Below are positions 10,169-17,940 of a DNA stretch of 64,000 bases, one piece after another. Below the pieces are notes generated by a model. It was not told where the DNA came from, made no database searches, and worked only from the letters and a program-made list of their open reading frames with translations. The position numbers and the translations under genes were made by a program. The DNA lies in NCBI GenBank assembly GCA_002319075.1, contig NVQB01000001.1:3472001-3536000 (forward strand), in the 5' to 3' direction. This DNA comes from Sphingobacteriaceae bacterium. GTDB taxonomy: Bacteria; Bacteroidota; Bacteroidia; B-17B0; Aurantibacillaceae. Each line of letters begins with the position of its first letter. Position 1 is the stretch's first letter.

Positions 10169-11254
10169 TCACCGCTTCGTCGTAAACTTCTTTTGGTAAA
10201 TAAAGGGCACACCTAATTCCAGCGTTACATCGGGCTCTGGTTTTTCTTTTACCTGTTTGCGGTAAGTCGAATAATAAATCTTAATCAGGATCACGAAATA
10301 CGAAATCAACAGTGGACCAAAGATCAATCCCGGAATTCCCATGTAATTTAAACCCATGATCACACCCAGAACCGTTATAACAGGATGCACATCGGCCATA
10401 CGTTTGGCAAGTACAAAACGAATGACATTGTCGGCGCTGCCCATAACGATAGCGCTCCAGGCAATAACGCCAACACCCTGCCAGGTTTGTCCTTCTGCGA
10501 ATAAATAAATAGAGATAGGCAACCAGATCAAACCCGTTCCAACAATAGGGATAATAGAAGCAAAACCTGTAAGAATCGCCCAGAACGCAGCTTCCGGCAC
10601 TCCGGCTACCCAATAAGCGACAAAGGCGCTCAGGCCTTGCGCTACCGCAATTAGGGGAATGCCAATAGCATTACTGAAAGTTTGTGCTTTTAATTCGTGG
10701 CCAAAAAGCATAATTTTTCTTTTGTCGAAAGGAAGAAATAAAATAATAGCGGCTTCAATACGATTAAAGCCCACTAATAAAAAGTACAGGAAAAAATACA
10801 TCATGGTGATGGAAGAAAAAACAGAGAGGCCCATGTTTAACGCCTGACTTGCGAGTCCTGCGGCGCGCGATTGAAGCTCTGCAATATTTTTTTCAGAAAG
10901 GATTTCAATATTAAACTTTGTTTGGATAGTTTCTACGTAAGCTTTTACGTTTTCGGGATGAGAGACAAGTGGCGTTGCTTTGTTAATTACGAGACTTGAA
11001 AAAGAAAAGATGGGTACCATGATGATGATAAACGATACAATTACAATAAGAATCGCGGCTCTCCCTTTTTTCCATTTTTTCTTATTTACTAAAAATTCCA
11101 TCCAGGGTTTAAAGAGCACATAAAACATAATTGCACCCAGAAACGCGGTAAAAAATTCGCGCATAGAGAACAGTAATAGCAAAGCGAAAATGATAATCAC
11201 TGATAAAAAAAACGACTTGTTTATTTTAGCTGTATTTAATGTTGTACCCCCCAT
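10169..11254 (-). CDS. AI-2E family transporter (PerM-like membrane protein)
   Basis: A 361-residue inner-membrane protein with about seven or eight hydrophobic segments: two near the N-terminus (FFLSVIIIFALLLLFS and a second around 30-45), one near 62-80, and a C-terminal cluster. The segment AILTGFASIIPIVGTGLIWLP matches the conserved AI-2E/PerM signature, followed by GSADNVIRFVLAKRM and HPVITVLGVIMG. The family name is historic; members export autoinducer-2, ions or other small molecules, and the substrate cannot be told here. It is convergent with the LpxH-like gene; a 134-bp gap without an obvious strong terminator lies between. Confidence 0.93.
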   Translation of the reverse strand: MGGTTLNTAKINKSFFLSVIIIFALLLLFSMREFFTAFLGAIMFYVLFKPWMEFLVNKKKWKKGRAAILIVIVSFIIIMVPIFSFSSLVINKATPLVSHPENVKAYVETIQTKFNIEILSEKNIAELQSRAAGLASQALNMGLSVFSSITMMYFFLYFLLVGFNRIEAAIILFLPFDKRKIMLFGHELKAQTFSNAIGIPLIAVAQGLSAFVAYWVAGVPEAAFWAILTGFASIIPIVGTGLIWLPISIYLFAEGQTWQGVGVIAWSAIVMGSADNVIRFVLAKRMADVHPVITVLGVIMGLNYMGIPGLIFGPLLISYFVILIKIYYSTYRKQVKEKPEPDVTLELGVPFIYQKKFTTKR

Positions 11255-11402
11255 AGTAGTAAAATTTGTTCGGTGTTTTATTTTTAGTAATTTTAATTAA
11301 AATAGTTGATAGACCAGCTTTTTACACACAAACAAATTAAAATTATTTAGTATCAAATGTTGTGCCCGCTATCAAGCAGTTAGCCGCAATGCTTAAACAA
11401 AT

Positions 11403-12047
11403 ATGACGCCTGAGAAAATAGTTATTTTAATGCTTTTAATCGGTTTTTGTAGTTGTTCAGACATTGCAGTCACCTCAACTGTTGAGACGCAGGTTACAGA
11501 AAAAAAGTCGTCTGGATTTAGTATAGAAAACGGACTGAGGCAAGGAATCTTGTATGTGGACTCCACTGGAACCGAATATATATACTATTCTGTTACATCA
11601 ACTATAACGAATGACTCCACAATTCCGATGCATTTTGTGGTAGATTTTGCAAAAGCAACAGACTTAGCTAATGACAGTCTGGGGCCTCGGGTTTTTCTGC
11701 AGCCAAGAAGAGCTCTGACACAAGAGAAACTCCAGACAATTAATAAATCAGCAATTTCCTTAAGCATTTCAAACGACATAAAACACGTTTTGGCCATGGT
11801 TGCACAAACTCCCACTACGCTCGACACACTGCTGAGTTCGAAGGGTAAATGTGTGATGACCTTTGGTTTACTAAACAACACTAAACATGCAGAACCATAT
11901 GCAATTGGTCTGCAAGTATCAGGTAATGGTTCTTCAGCAACAGAGCTGGAACTTAAATTTGATAATATAACCCCCGAGAAACATTATGTGGTACCTTGTG
12001 GGCAAATCAATTTTGAAAACATTGCTGACAACTTGCATAACCGCTAA
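11403..12047 (+). CDS. Hypothetical lipoprotein
   Basis: A 214-residue protein that I do not recognise. The N-terminus (ILMLLIGFCSCSD) is a lipoprotein-type signal with Cys at 16 and 18. The mature part is beta-rich and Ser/Thr-rich (YYSVTSTITNDSTIPMHFVVDFAKA), resembling an extracellular immunoglobulin-like sandwich. It stands alone between the AI-2E transporter (divergent) and the holin-X-like pair. The upstream 148 bp are AT-rich. Confidence 0.65.
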   Translation: MTPEKIVILMLLIGFCSCSDIAVTSTVETQVTEKKSSGFSIENGLRQGILYVDSTGTEYIYYSVTSTITNDSTIPMHFVVDFAKATDLANDSLGPRVFLQPRRALTQEKLQTINKSAISLSISNDIKHVLAMVAQTPTTLDTLLSSKGKCVMTFGLLNNTKHAEPYAIGLQVSGNGSSATELELKFDNITPEKHYVVPCGQINFENIADNLHNR

Positions 12048-12065
12048 TAACGGCTAGTGGCGCCC

Positions 12066-12101
12066 AACTATTGACTATCAACTATAAACTATTGACTATC
12101 A
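12066..12101. repeat. 15-bp direct repeat pair
   Basis: AACTATTGACTATCA occurs at 12066-12080 and again at 12087-12101, separated by ACTATA, just in front of the ATG at 12105. It is low-complexity and may be a slippage product. Whether it affects expression of the holin-like gene is unknown. Confidence 0.7.
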
Positions 12102-12104
12102 CGT

Positions 12105-12485
12105 ATGGAGGAAAAAAAGGAATATTTCGAAGAAACTTACGAATTGTTTACAAACTATGTTGACGACCGCATGCTTCTTTTAAAAATACAGGCAGCAGAA
12201 AAATCCGGTAAATTAATGTCGGCATTTATAACGATGGCAGTTGTGGCATTATTTACCTTTTTCATTTTACTTTTTGTAAGTATTATGGGTGGTTATTATT
12301 TTGCTGAGGTAACCGGAAGTACTTTTTATGGCTTTAGTATTATAGCTGGAATCTATATTTTGTTGCTCCTGATTTTTTTGGTTCTCAACAAACAGGTATT
12401 ATCCCAATACATTATTAATACAGTGATTCGTATTTTCTTTGAACGTTCTAAAGTAGAAACCGATTTAACTAACGAAGATGAATAA
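12105..12485 (+). CDS. Holin-X-like phage holin family membrane protein
   Basis: A 126-residue inner-membrane protein with two long transmembrane helices (about 40-62, AFITMAVVALFTFFILLFVS, and 75-100, FSIIAGIYILLLLIFLVL) between an acidic N-terminal amphipathic region and a basic tail. This is the layout of the putative Actinobacterial Holin-X family (DUF1469-like), which is chromosomal in Bacteroidota and not necessarily phage-derived. The function is unknown; members often sit with small cytoplasmic coiled-coil proteins, as here. The 3' end overlaps the next gene by 8 bp. Confidence 0.75.
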   Translation: MEEKKEYFEETYELFTNYVDDRMLLLKIQAAEKSGKLMSAFITMAVVALFTFFILLFVSIMGGYYFAEVTGSTFYGFSIIAGIYILLLLIFLVLNKQVLSQYIINTVIRIFFERSKVETDLTNEDE

Positions 12486-12741
12486 ACGTCAGGTCATTAT
12501 TACTTCGCTTAGCGAATTGGAAACCGAAGAGAGAAGAGTGCGCCAGCGCATTAAAAAACAGGAAGCTGAGTTAATGTTGCGCGTTAAAAAATTACCTGAA
12601 GAACTCGTGTCGACCGCAGTTGTAAAGGTTGTCTCCGGACTCATTTCAGGTGATACAGCTAAAACTGTTATGGGTTTTATAAAAAAAATAGCAGGCAATC
12701 TCATTTCTAATATTTTCGAAAAGTTTTCTGACGACAAATAA
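12478..12741 (+). CDS. Small helical protein coupled to holin-X-like gene
   Basis: An 87-residue protein beginning MNKRQVIITSLSELE, with a charged coiled-coil at 12-45 (ELETEERRVRQRIKKQEAEL) followed by two amphipathic helices (about 45-80) of the kind seen in short membrane-associating proteins. It overlaps the holin-like gene by 8 bp in another frame, so translation is probably coupled. No family is recognised. It is the last gene before the structured segment that starts near 12755. Confidence 0.65.
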   Translation: MNKRQVIITSLSELETEERRVRQRIKKQEAELMLRVKKLPEELVSTAVVKVVSGLISGDTAKTVMGFIKKIAGNLISNIFEKFSDDK

Positions 12742-12754
12742 CAATTGTTAAGTC

Positions 12755-13075
12755 GAAAGGTGTTCTAATGCTGCGCCACTGACCGCTGCAAGTATACTCG
12801 TGAAGAGTGGACTTAAAGCGCCTGCTCGGTAGGGCAAAAGTCTGATAGACTTTTGAGCCAGATAGTGCGTTAGCTTTGACCCCTGGGAAAAAGACCCCGC
12901 ACAAACTTTTTATGCAGAGCGAAGTCGAGGCATAGGCGCTTTTAGGCCAGGCGAGCGAGATACAGCAGAGGGCAGGACCGCCATGAAGCGAAAGGCATGC
13001 GGAAATATAAAAGATGCCTTTCTGCTTCATGGGGGAGGCGCCCTTAAAATAGCGGGGAAGAAAAGCGTAACTTTT
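12755..13075. other. GC-rich, highly structured non-coding segment
   Basis: Part of a 497-bp gap between genes, visibly richer in G+C than its surroundings. It contains CAAAAGTCT/AGACTTTTG at 12835-12855 (9-bp stem, 3-base loop), a 17-bp stem with one small internal loop formed by 12981-12998 and 13014-13032, ACTC/GAGT near 12796-12808 inside CCACT/AGTGG (12776-12810), and a possible long-range pair AAAGCGCC (12815-12822) with GGCGCTTT (12935-12942). An open frame runs through it on the minus strand but has no recognisable protein features. It could be a structured RNA or a decayed repeat element; neither is proven. Confidence 0.5.
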
Positions 13076-13163
13076 ATCCTTTAGCCCTTATTTCCAACAC
13101 TTTAGAGAGGGCGTTTTCCTTGACATAACGCAAGTTTCAGGCAGACTTAATTTAACTTTAAAA

Positions 13164-13191
13164 TTGACCGAATTAGCCTCTAATTTATTTG
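13164..13191 (+). promoter_or_regulatory. Possible promoter for ilvE
   Basis: TTG at 13164-13166 and TTTATTTG at 13184-13191 resemble the Bacteroidota -33 (TTG) and -7 (TAnnTTTG) elements with a 17-bp spacer; the second base of the -7 box differs from consensus. It lies about 50 bp before the ilvE start. Confidence 0.3.
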
Positions 13192-13238
13192 CCAATTCGA
13201 AAATTATGTAGTTATTTGTTAGATCAACACAAAAAGGT

Positions 13239-14309
13239 ATGACTAGTACTATAGACATTAAAGTAGAAAAGATTAAGAAAAGTCGTGTTTCAGAATACGA
13301 TATAAATAATGTTGCTTTTGGTAAATGTTTCAGCGATCACATGTTCGTTGCTGAATACTCCGATGGCAAGTGGCAGAAAGCAGAAATCACTCCGTACCAG
13401 GATGTGCCGATGAGTTATGCAATGAGTGCGCTCCATTACGGACAGGCAATCTTCGAAGGAATGAAAGCCTACAAAAACGATAAGGGCGAGGTTTCGATGT
13501 TCAGAGCTCCTGATAACTTCAAACGTTTAAATAAAAGTGCTGTACGTATGGCAATGCCTGAAATTCCTGAAGATCTGTTCATGAATGGCTTGATGGAATT
13601 AATTCGTTTAGATTCAGCCTGGGTTCCTTCCAGTGAAACGGGAAGTCTTTACATTCGTCCGTTTTTAATTGCTACGGACGAAGCCATTGGTGTAAAAATC
13701 AGTGACACTTATAAATTTGTGATCATCACGTGCCCTGCCGGTAAATATTACAGCGAGCCAATTAAAGTTTTAGTAGAAACAAATTATTACCGTGCTGTAA
13801 AAGGTGGGGTAGGCTTTGTAAAAGCAGCAGGTAACTACGGAAGAAGTTTGTATCCTACAAAATTGGCGCAACAAAAAGGGTACCAACAGGTAATCTGGAC
13901 CGATAGCGAAACGCAGCAGTATTTTGAAGAAAGCGGAACCATGAACGTGATGTTTGTGATTGGAGATACACTTTTAACGCCGGGCTTGAGCGATACTATT
14001 TTAGATGGTGTTACACGTAGCTCTGTGCTTGCTTTGGCGAGAGACTGGGGTATGAAAGTAGAAGAACGTAAAGTAAGTATTAAAGAGGTTTTTGAAGCTA
14101 TTGAGGCAGGAACCCTGAAAGAAGTTTTCGGTTGTGGTACAGCGGCAACGATTGCGCAAATAATTGGCATCGGTCATAATGGAAAAGATTATGCTCTACC
14201 GCCGGTAGCAGAACGTAAGTTCTCACCACGTGTGGATGATACCTTGCGTGCGATTCGCAAAGGAAAGATGGAAGACAAACACGGATGGATGATGAAGGTG
14301 CCTTCGTAA
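13239..14309 (+). CDS. ilvE: Branched-chain amino acid aminotransferase
   Basis: Fold-type IV PLP enzyme that transfers the amino group between glutamate and branched-chain 2-oxo acids, the last step of Leu/Ile/Val synthesis. Features: SALHYGQAIFEGMKAY near 63-78, Arg-containing SLYIRPFLIATDE, the PLP lysine in GFVKAAGNYG (K195), and the C-terminal GCGTAATIAQI phosphate-binding turn. Length 356 is that of BCAT/IlvE type II enzymes. It stands as a single gene, followed by a clear terminator; no other ilv/leu genes are in the window. Confidence 0.96.
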   Translation: MTSTIDIKVEKIKKSRVSEYDINNVAFGKCFSDHMFVAEYSDGKWQKAEITPYQDVPMSYAMSALHYGQAIFEGMKAYKNDKGEVSMFRAPDNFKRLNKSAVRMAMPEIPEDLFMNGLMELIRLDSAWVPSSETGSLYIRPFLIATDEAIGVKISDTYKFVIITCPAGKYYSEPIKVLVETNYYRAVKGGVGFVKAAGNYGRSLYPTKLAQQKGYQQVIWTDSETQQYFEESGTMNVMFVIGDTLLTPGLSDTILDGVTRSSVLALARDWGMKVEERKVSIKEVFEAIEAGTLKEVFGCGTAATIAQIIGIGHNGKDYALPPVAERKFSPRVDDTLRAIRKGKMEDKHGWMMKVPS

Positions 14310-14328
14310 TCAGGAAATAGATTTATAT

Positions 14329-14360
14329 AAAAACCGGCTTCGAATGAGGCCGGTTTTTTT
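14329..14360 (+). terminator. Rho-independent terminator of ilvE
   Basis: AAACCGGC at 14331-14338 pairs with GCCGGTTT at 14349-14356 around a 10-base loop and is followed by a T run, 22 bp after the ilvE stop. Confidence 0.9.
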
Positions 14361-14369
14361 GTGTCCTTT

Positions 14370-14517
14370 CTCGACTACGCTCGAAATGACAATCGACTAC
14401 GCTCGAAATGACACGGGCTACGCACAAGCTGGCCTTAACATCCACTGGATGTTAATCCTGCTCGAACTGAAAATCGACTAGCCTCGAAATGACAGTGTCA
14501 AATCGAGCGTAGTCGAG
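14370..14517. repeat. MITE-like element with terminal inverted repeats, single 59-bp core
   Basis: A 148-bp non-coding element. The left end CTCGACTACGCTCGAAATGA (14370) is matched in inverse by the right end (TGTCAAATCGAGCGTAGTC, about 14496-14517), two mismatches over about 22 bp. Inside is one copy (14402-14460) of the same 59-bp unit that is tandemly repeated at 22594-22947, including the hairpin AACATCCACTGGATGTT. Extra partial end sequences sit at 14392 and 14473. It lies between convergent ilvE and the anti-sigma-like gene. Confidence 0.8.
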
Positions 14518-14536
14518 ATTGCGTAATATGTATACC

Positions 14537-16930
14537 TCATTTGAAGTTGCTACTATCGCTTTCATCGTAACTACTTTGTCCTGCAGGAGCTGGTTGGACT
14601 GAACAAGGAAAGACAACTGGCCTTAATCTCACTCTAATCTCTTCTCTGTTTTTTATTTTATCTCTTCTTGTATTCTCTTTTTGTTCGAAAAGCTGGTAAT
14701 TAAACTCCTCTAAAATATTTCTGGAAGCCCCGCCATTCATAGAAGAGAAATGCTCTATGTCTTTTTTGGACATCTTTGTTAATTGCAGACTTACTTCACC
14801 TGGCTTTGCTTTTGCTATGCTGTTACTGTAAATGGTCTCGCCTTTAAAACCCATTACAAGTAAACTGTAAGAAAATAATTCATTAAGATTTTCTTTAAAG
14901 TCTGCGTTAACAGTTGCAGGCATTCTTTGAAAGGAACTTAGTTTATCAGGAATAAGATAGGCAAGAATGCGGTCGTAGTCTTCCCTTCCCTGAACTTTTA
15001 CAAGAAGGGGTTCGTAACGAATAACCGCCTTTTTTCCGGATTGAGGATCTGTGTAATCAAGGGTTTCACGTTTACTTGTAGATTCGAAAACATAAACGTC
15101 TACGTTTTTCCATCCGGTGGTTTCAATTCTTGTTTCGAAATATGCCGCCGCCGGAGCTTTAACATAAGGTTTATCTAATTGTCTGTATGCCTCTTTCATA
15201 TTGGTTTCCAACTCTTCCATAAAAACATTGTTTATGCGTTTAACTTCTGATATATTATGGGTAGTTCTTTCTTCAAGTGCACGTTGATCTTCGATTTTTT
15301 CTTTTTTATAAAGTGATTGTAGAGTCTCACGCGCAGTTTTTTCGTACAGCGTTCTCTTTTCTTCCATATAAGCATGGAGTTTTTTTAGCTCGCTGGTTTT
15401 CATGGAAACGCCGCCTTGCCTTTTGTTATAGAACTCACGAAAGGTTTCTCCGCCTTCACCGAGCATCACCATGGCAAGGCTGTCAATCTCCCACATCCGT
15501 TTGTCCATATTTTTAACATAGAGGTCTAATACACTCGCGTTGCAGGTTTTAAAAATTGCTTTTAGTCGCGCTTCAAATTCTTTTGTTGCCAATAATGTTT
15601 TATTAAATTTTTTATTCCAGATGGCGCGAATACGGGACGGGGCGATTTCGCAGCCAGAGCTTACGGAATTTTGAACAGATTCTGCAACAGAGCCTCCAAT
15701 ATATTGAATGAGCGCAGATATATCGTTATCTGTTAAAGTCCCTTCAAATACAGTCATGGCTGTTTTCCCATTTTCCAAATAAATTTTATTAGCATAAGGA
15801 TCACCGCTCTTAATCATCTTTTCACTATTCATGATGTATTTTTTTAACCACTCGCCTTTTGGAATTCTTTCCATTATGCCTTCCAAACCCGGACCGGTGA
15901 GTTTTTGTTTTGTAAGGGAATGACAGACTGCGCAATTTTGTCTGAATATTTTTTCCGGATCCGGTTTTCGCACTGTGTCAGATCTTACTGTGTATTTTCC
16001 GTAGTCGTCTTCATTTTCATTAAAAGAAGCAGCATCCAATTCGCTGGAAAAGCACGCAAAAGAATAATAAACACTATCCGTAATTTTTTTATCGCTAATA
16101 TCAAATCCCATGCTTTGCAAAGAGTCTAAAAAGTGTGGCGGATAAAAATCGAGGCTCATAATGTCCATTGTAGTCAAAGCACTTTCCATGGGTTTAGGAT
16201 CTATCCAATTGATCTGGCCATCCGCCATCCGCTTGCCATCAAACAACATCATCTTTTTCCCATTAGTATTATCGGGAACGCTGGCATAGATGTTTTTGTT
16301 TGCAGGAATAATTAAATTTTTTCCATCCTTTCTTGCGTTGATATAAAACATACCTCCAGTCTCCAATAGTTTTCCCTCACTAGTTGTGGAGAGTCCTGCC
16401 TTCATTATGTCCAGTGGAGTCAGTGCTTCTTTTATTTCCAGTTCATAATCTTCAGTAACTTCATTACCCGTACTATTTATAAAAGCCCTGGCAGGAATTT
16501 GAAAAACCATGCCGCCTTTGGTCTCAATTATAGTATCGCTGTTTCCTCTGAGAATAAAGACTTGCGGACTAATTTGTTCATCCGCTTCTGACCAGTTCTT
16601 GTTATTTTGTTCATTCAGTTCATAACGGATATTTCTGTTTTCGGCAAATATTTTATTTATTACCACCATCACCGTTGCAACGGCCAGTGCTGTTATAGCC
16701 AAACCCAACATCCACTTGCCAGCTTTGGTTTTGAACGATCCTTTTTTAAATCCTTTGTTAATTTCAGATCTTAATCCCGCGTTTTCAATTCCACGCATAA
16801 CCTGCCTTTGCAGCTCAAATTCTTTTTTTAATTCAGCGTTTGTTTCTAATTGTTTTTCAAAGTCTGCTTTTTCAGCTTCATTTAGTTCACCATTGAGGTA
16901 GTTTTCTATGAGTTGTGTATACTTATTCAT
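14537..16930 (-). CDS. Transmembrane anti-sigma-like protein with periplasmic cytochrome c domain
   Basis: A 797-residue membrane protein. Residues 1-70 are a cytoplasmic, charged helical segment (NKYTQLIENYLNGELNEAE) like the N-terminus of anti-sigma factors, without the zinc HxxxCxxC motif. One transmembrane helix spans about 73-92 (MLGLAITALAVATVMVVI). Residues about 125-240 resemble the beta-rich ZU5-like domain common in Bacteroidota surface proteins (GGMVFQIPARAF, LLETGGMFYINA). Residues about 322-415 are a class I cytochrome c domain: CAVCH (C333, C336, H337), TGPGLEG, a candidate Met ligand M392 in KTAMTVFEG, and a C-terminal helix DNDISALIQYI. The remainder (430-797) is unassigned, with a coiled-coil near 515-590. 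It overlaps the sigma gene by 8 bp, which supports a sigma/anti-sigma pair. A role in redox or heme sensing is inference. Confidence 0.8.
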   Translation of the reverse strand: MNKYTQLIENYLNGELNEAEKADFEKQLETNAELKKEFELQRQVMRGIENAGLRSEINKGFKKGSFKTKAGKWMLGLAITALAVATVMVVINKIFAENRNIRYELNEQNNKNWSEADEQISPQVFILRGNSDTIIETKGGMVFQIPARAFINSTGNEVTEDYELEIKEALTPLDIMKAGLSTTSEGKLLETGGMFYINARKDGKNLIIPANKNIYASVPDNTNGKKMMLFDGKRMADGQINWIDPKPMESALTTMDIMSLDFYPPHFLDSLQSMGFDISDKKITDSVYYSFACFSSELDAASFNENEDDYGKYTVRSDTVRKPDPEKIFRQNCAVCHSLTKQKLTGPGLEGIMERIPKGEWLKKYIMNSEKMIKSGDPYANKIYLENGKTAMTVFEGTLTDNDISALIQYIGGSVAESVQNSVSSGCEIAPSRIRAIWNKKFNKTLLATKEFEARLKAIFKTCNASVLDLYVKNMDKRMWEIDSLAMVMLGEGGETFREFYNKRQGGVSMKTSELKKLHAYMEEKRTLYEKTARETLQSLYKKEKIEDQRALEERTTHNISEVKRINNVFMEELETNMKEAYRQLDKPYVKAPAAAYFETRIETTGWKNVDVYVFESTSKRETLDYTDPQSGKKAVIRYEPLLVKVQGREDYDRILAYLIPDKLSSFQRMPATVNADFKENLNELFSYSLLVMGFKGETIYSNSIAKAKPGEVSLQLTKMSKKDIEHFSSMNGGASRNILEEFNYQLFEQKENTRRDKIKNREEIRVRLRPVVFPCSVQPAPAGQSSYDESDSSNFK

Positions 16931-17480
16931 GACCGGAAGTTTTTAAGATTTGTAAATTTTCTTTCGCTTTTTCAATGCACCTGTACTTTTGATTTTTAGC
17001 CACTTTTTCTGAACCAAAGTTCAGCTTCGCGGCAATGTCTCTCATGGACATTTTTTTAAAGTAAAAGAGCAAAAGCAATTGCTTACATTTTTCTCCCAGC
17101 TGGTGGAAAGCTTTTTCCGCCAGTGTATTTTCCGATTCTGTTTTGTAAAGGGTTTCTAAGTGATGTTCGGCAGATGCTTGCTGAGTTGTTTCTAAATCAA
17201 CTTCTATCCGCTTGCTTTGCTTTTTAAGGCGCTCGCTCCACAAAAAGCGACAAATGCTGTACAAATAAGTAGTCAGACTACTTGTCAAAACAAAGTCGGG
17301 TGTTTTTAGTTTCCGGATCAGGATAATAAGTGCCTCCTGGTATATATCTTCTGCATCTTGTCTGCTACCGCTGTTTTTTAAGACGAATTTTTTTATAACA
17401 GGGAAGTAGCCGTAGAGCTTTTCGCTGACCTTAGCGTAGTGATTGCCTTGTAGCAATTCAATTATCTGGCTGTCTTTCAT
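16923..17480 (-). CDS. RNA polymerase sigma-70 family (ECF-type) factor
   Basis: A 185-residue sigma factor that would direct RNA polymerase to a dedicated promoter set. Region 2 is visible at about 20-95 (DAEDIYQEALIILIRKLK, then SLTTYLYSICRFLWSERLKK) and region 4 at about 125-180, with the helix-turn-helix MSMRDIAAKLNFGSEKVAKNQ. There is no region 1 or 3, as in ECF factors. It is the first gene of the pair and its stop overlaps the start of the membrane protein at 16930, the usual arrangement for a sigma factor held by its cognate anti-sigma. Target genes are unknown. Confidence 0.9.
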   Translation of the reverse strand: MKDSQIIELLQGNHYAKVSEKLYGYFPVIKKFVLKNSGSRQDAEDIYQEALIILIRKLKTPDFVLTSSLTTYLYSICRFLWSERLKKQSKRIEVDLETTQQASAEHHLETLYKTESENTLAEKAFHQLGEKCKQLLLLFYFKKMSMRDIAAKLNFGSEKVAKNQKYRCIEKAKENLQILKTSGHE

Positions 17481-17675
17481 TAATGTGTTTTTATATTAAT
17501 GGAGCTTTTCGCAAAAGGTCATCAAAAGAAATTGTAAAAAATGTATTAAGTCACGTAAGATAGTTAAAATCAATAAAATAGATTTAAATAAGGGTTACGT
17601 AAGCGATTTTTAAAATCATGTTTAATTAAATGAAACTGTCATTTTATAATCAAACGCCACTCCGCCTGATTTAAT

Positions 17676-17738
17676 AAGTCATTTCGAGTAGGATCAATAT
17701 CCGGTGAATGTTGAGGCTAGCTTGTGTATAGCCGGGAA
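17676..17738 (-). repeat. Diverged, inverted copy of the 59-bp repeat unit
   Basis: Read on the minus strand, this stretch follows the 59-bp unit of 22594-22947 base by base with about ten differences: CCCGGCTATACACAAGCTAG, then CTCAACATTCACCGGATATT, then GATCCTACTCGAAATGACT. It is isolated, without clear terminal inverted repeats, and lies between the sigma factor gene and the small membrane protein at 17772. Confidence 0.65.
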
Positions 17739-17771
17739 ATTTGTAAATTTAATAAACTCAATTTTGCAAAC

Positions 17772-17936
17772 ATGAAATCGAAAACGGGCTTTCTTATTGT
17801 TTTACTGGTACTTAACTGCATCGTTCTACTCGGTCAGCTTTGGCCCGAAGGGGCACCTCCTTTTGCACGAACGGTCAATATTATTTTCCTTATTTTAAGT
17901 TTAATCTTTTTTATTAGTTTACTTCGCAAAAAATAA
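17772..17936 (+). CDS. Small hydrophobic membrane protein
   Basis: A 54-residue protein beginning MKSKTGFLIVLLVLN with two predicted transmembrane helices (about 6-22 and 34-51) and a basic end LLRKK. A longer reading from a GTG at 17724 is possible but its first codons fall in a decayed repeat copy, so the ATG at 17772 is preferred. No family is recognised. Only 4 bp separate it from the lipoprotein at 17941, so the two are probably cotranscribed. Confidence 0.55.
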   Translation: MKSKTGFLIVLLVLNCIVLLGQLWPEGAPPFARTVNIIFLILSLIFFISLLRKK

Positions 17937-17940
17937 TTGT

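Noticed and set aside
12105-12741. Holin-like gene taken as sign of a prophage
   Set aside because: No other phage gene is near; holin-X-like proteins are common chromosomal genes in Bacteroidota.
12707-13030. 107-codon minus-strand open frame across the structured segment
   Set aside because: It has no domain or signal, an odd Cys/Ser/Leu-rich composition, and runs through strong hairpins; the DNA structure explains the open frame better than a protein does.
17724-17771. GTG extension of the small membrane protein
   Set aside because: The first codons fall in a decayed repeat copy and would put a hydrophilic leader in front of the membrane helix; the ATG at 17772 is better.
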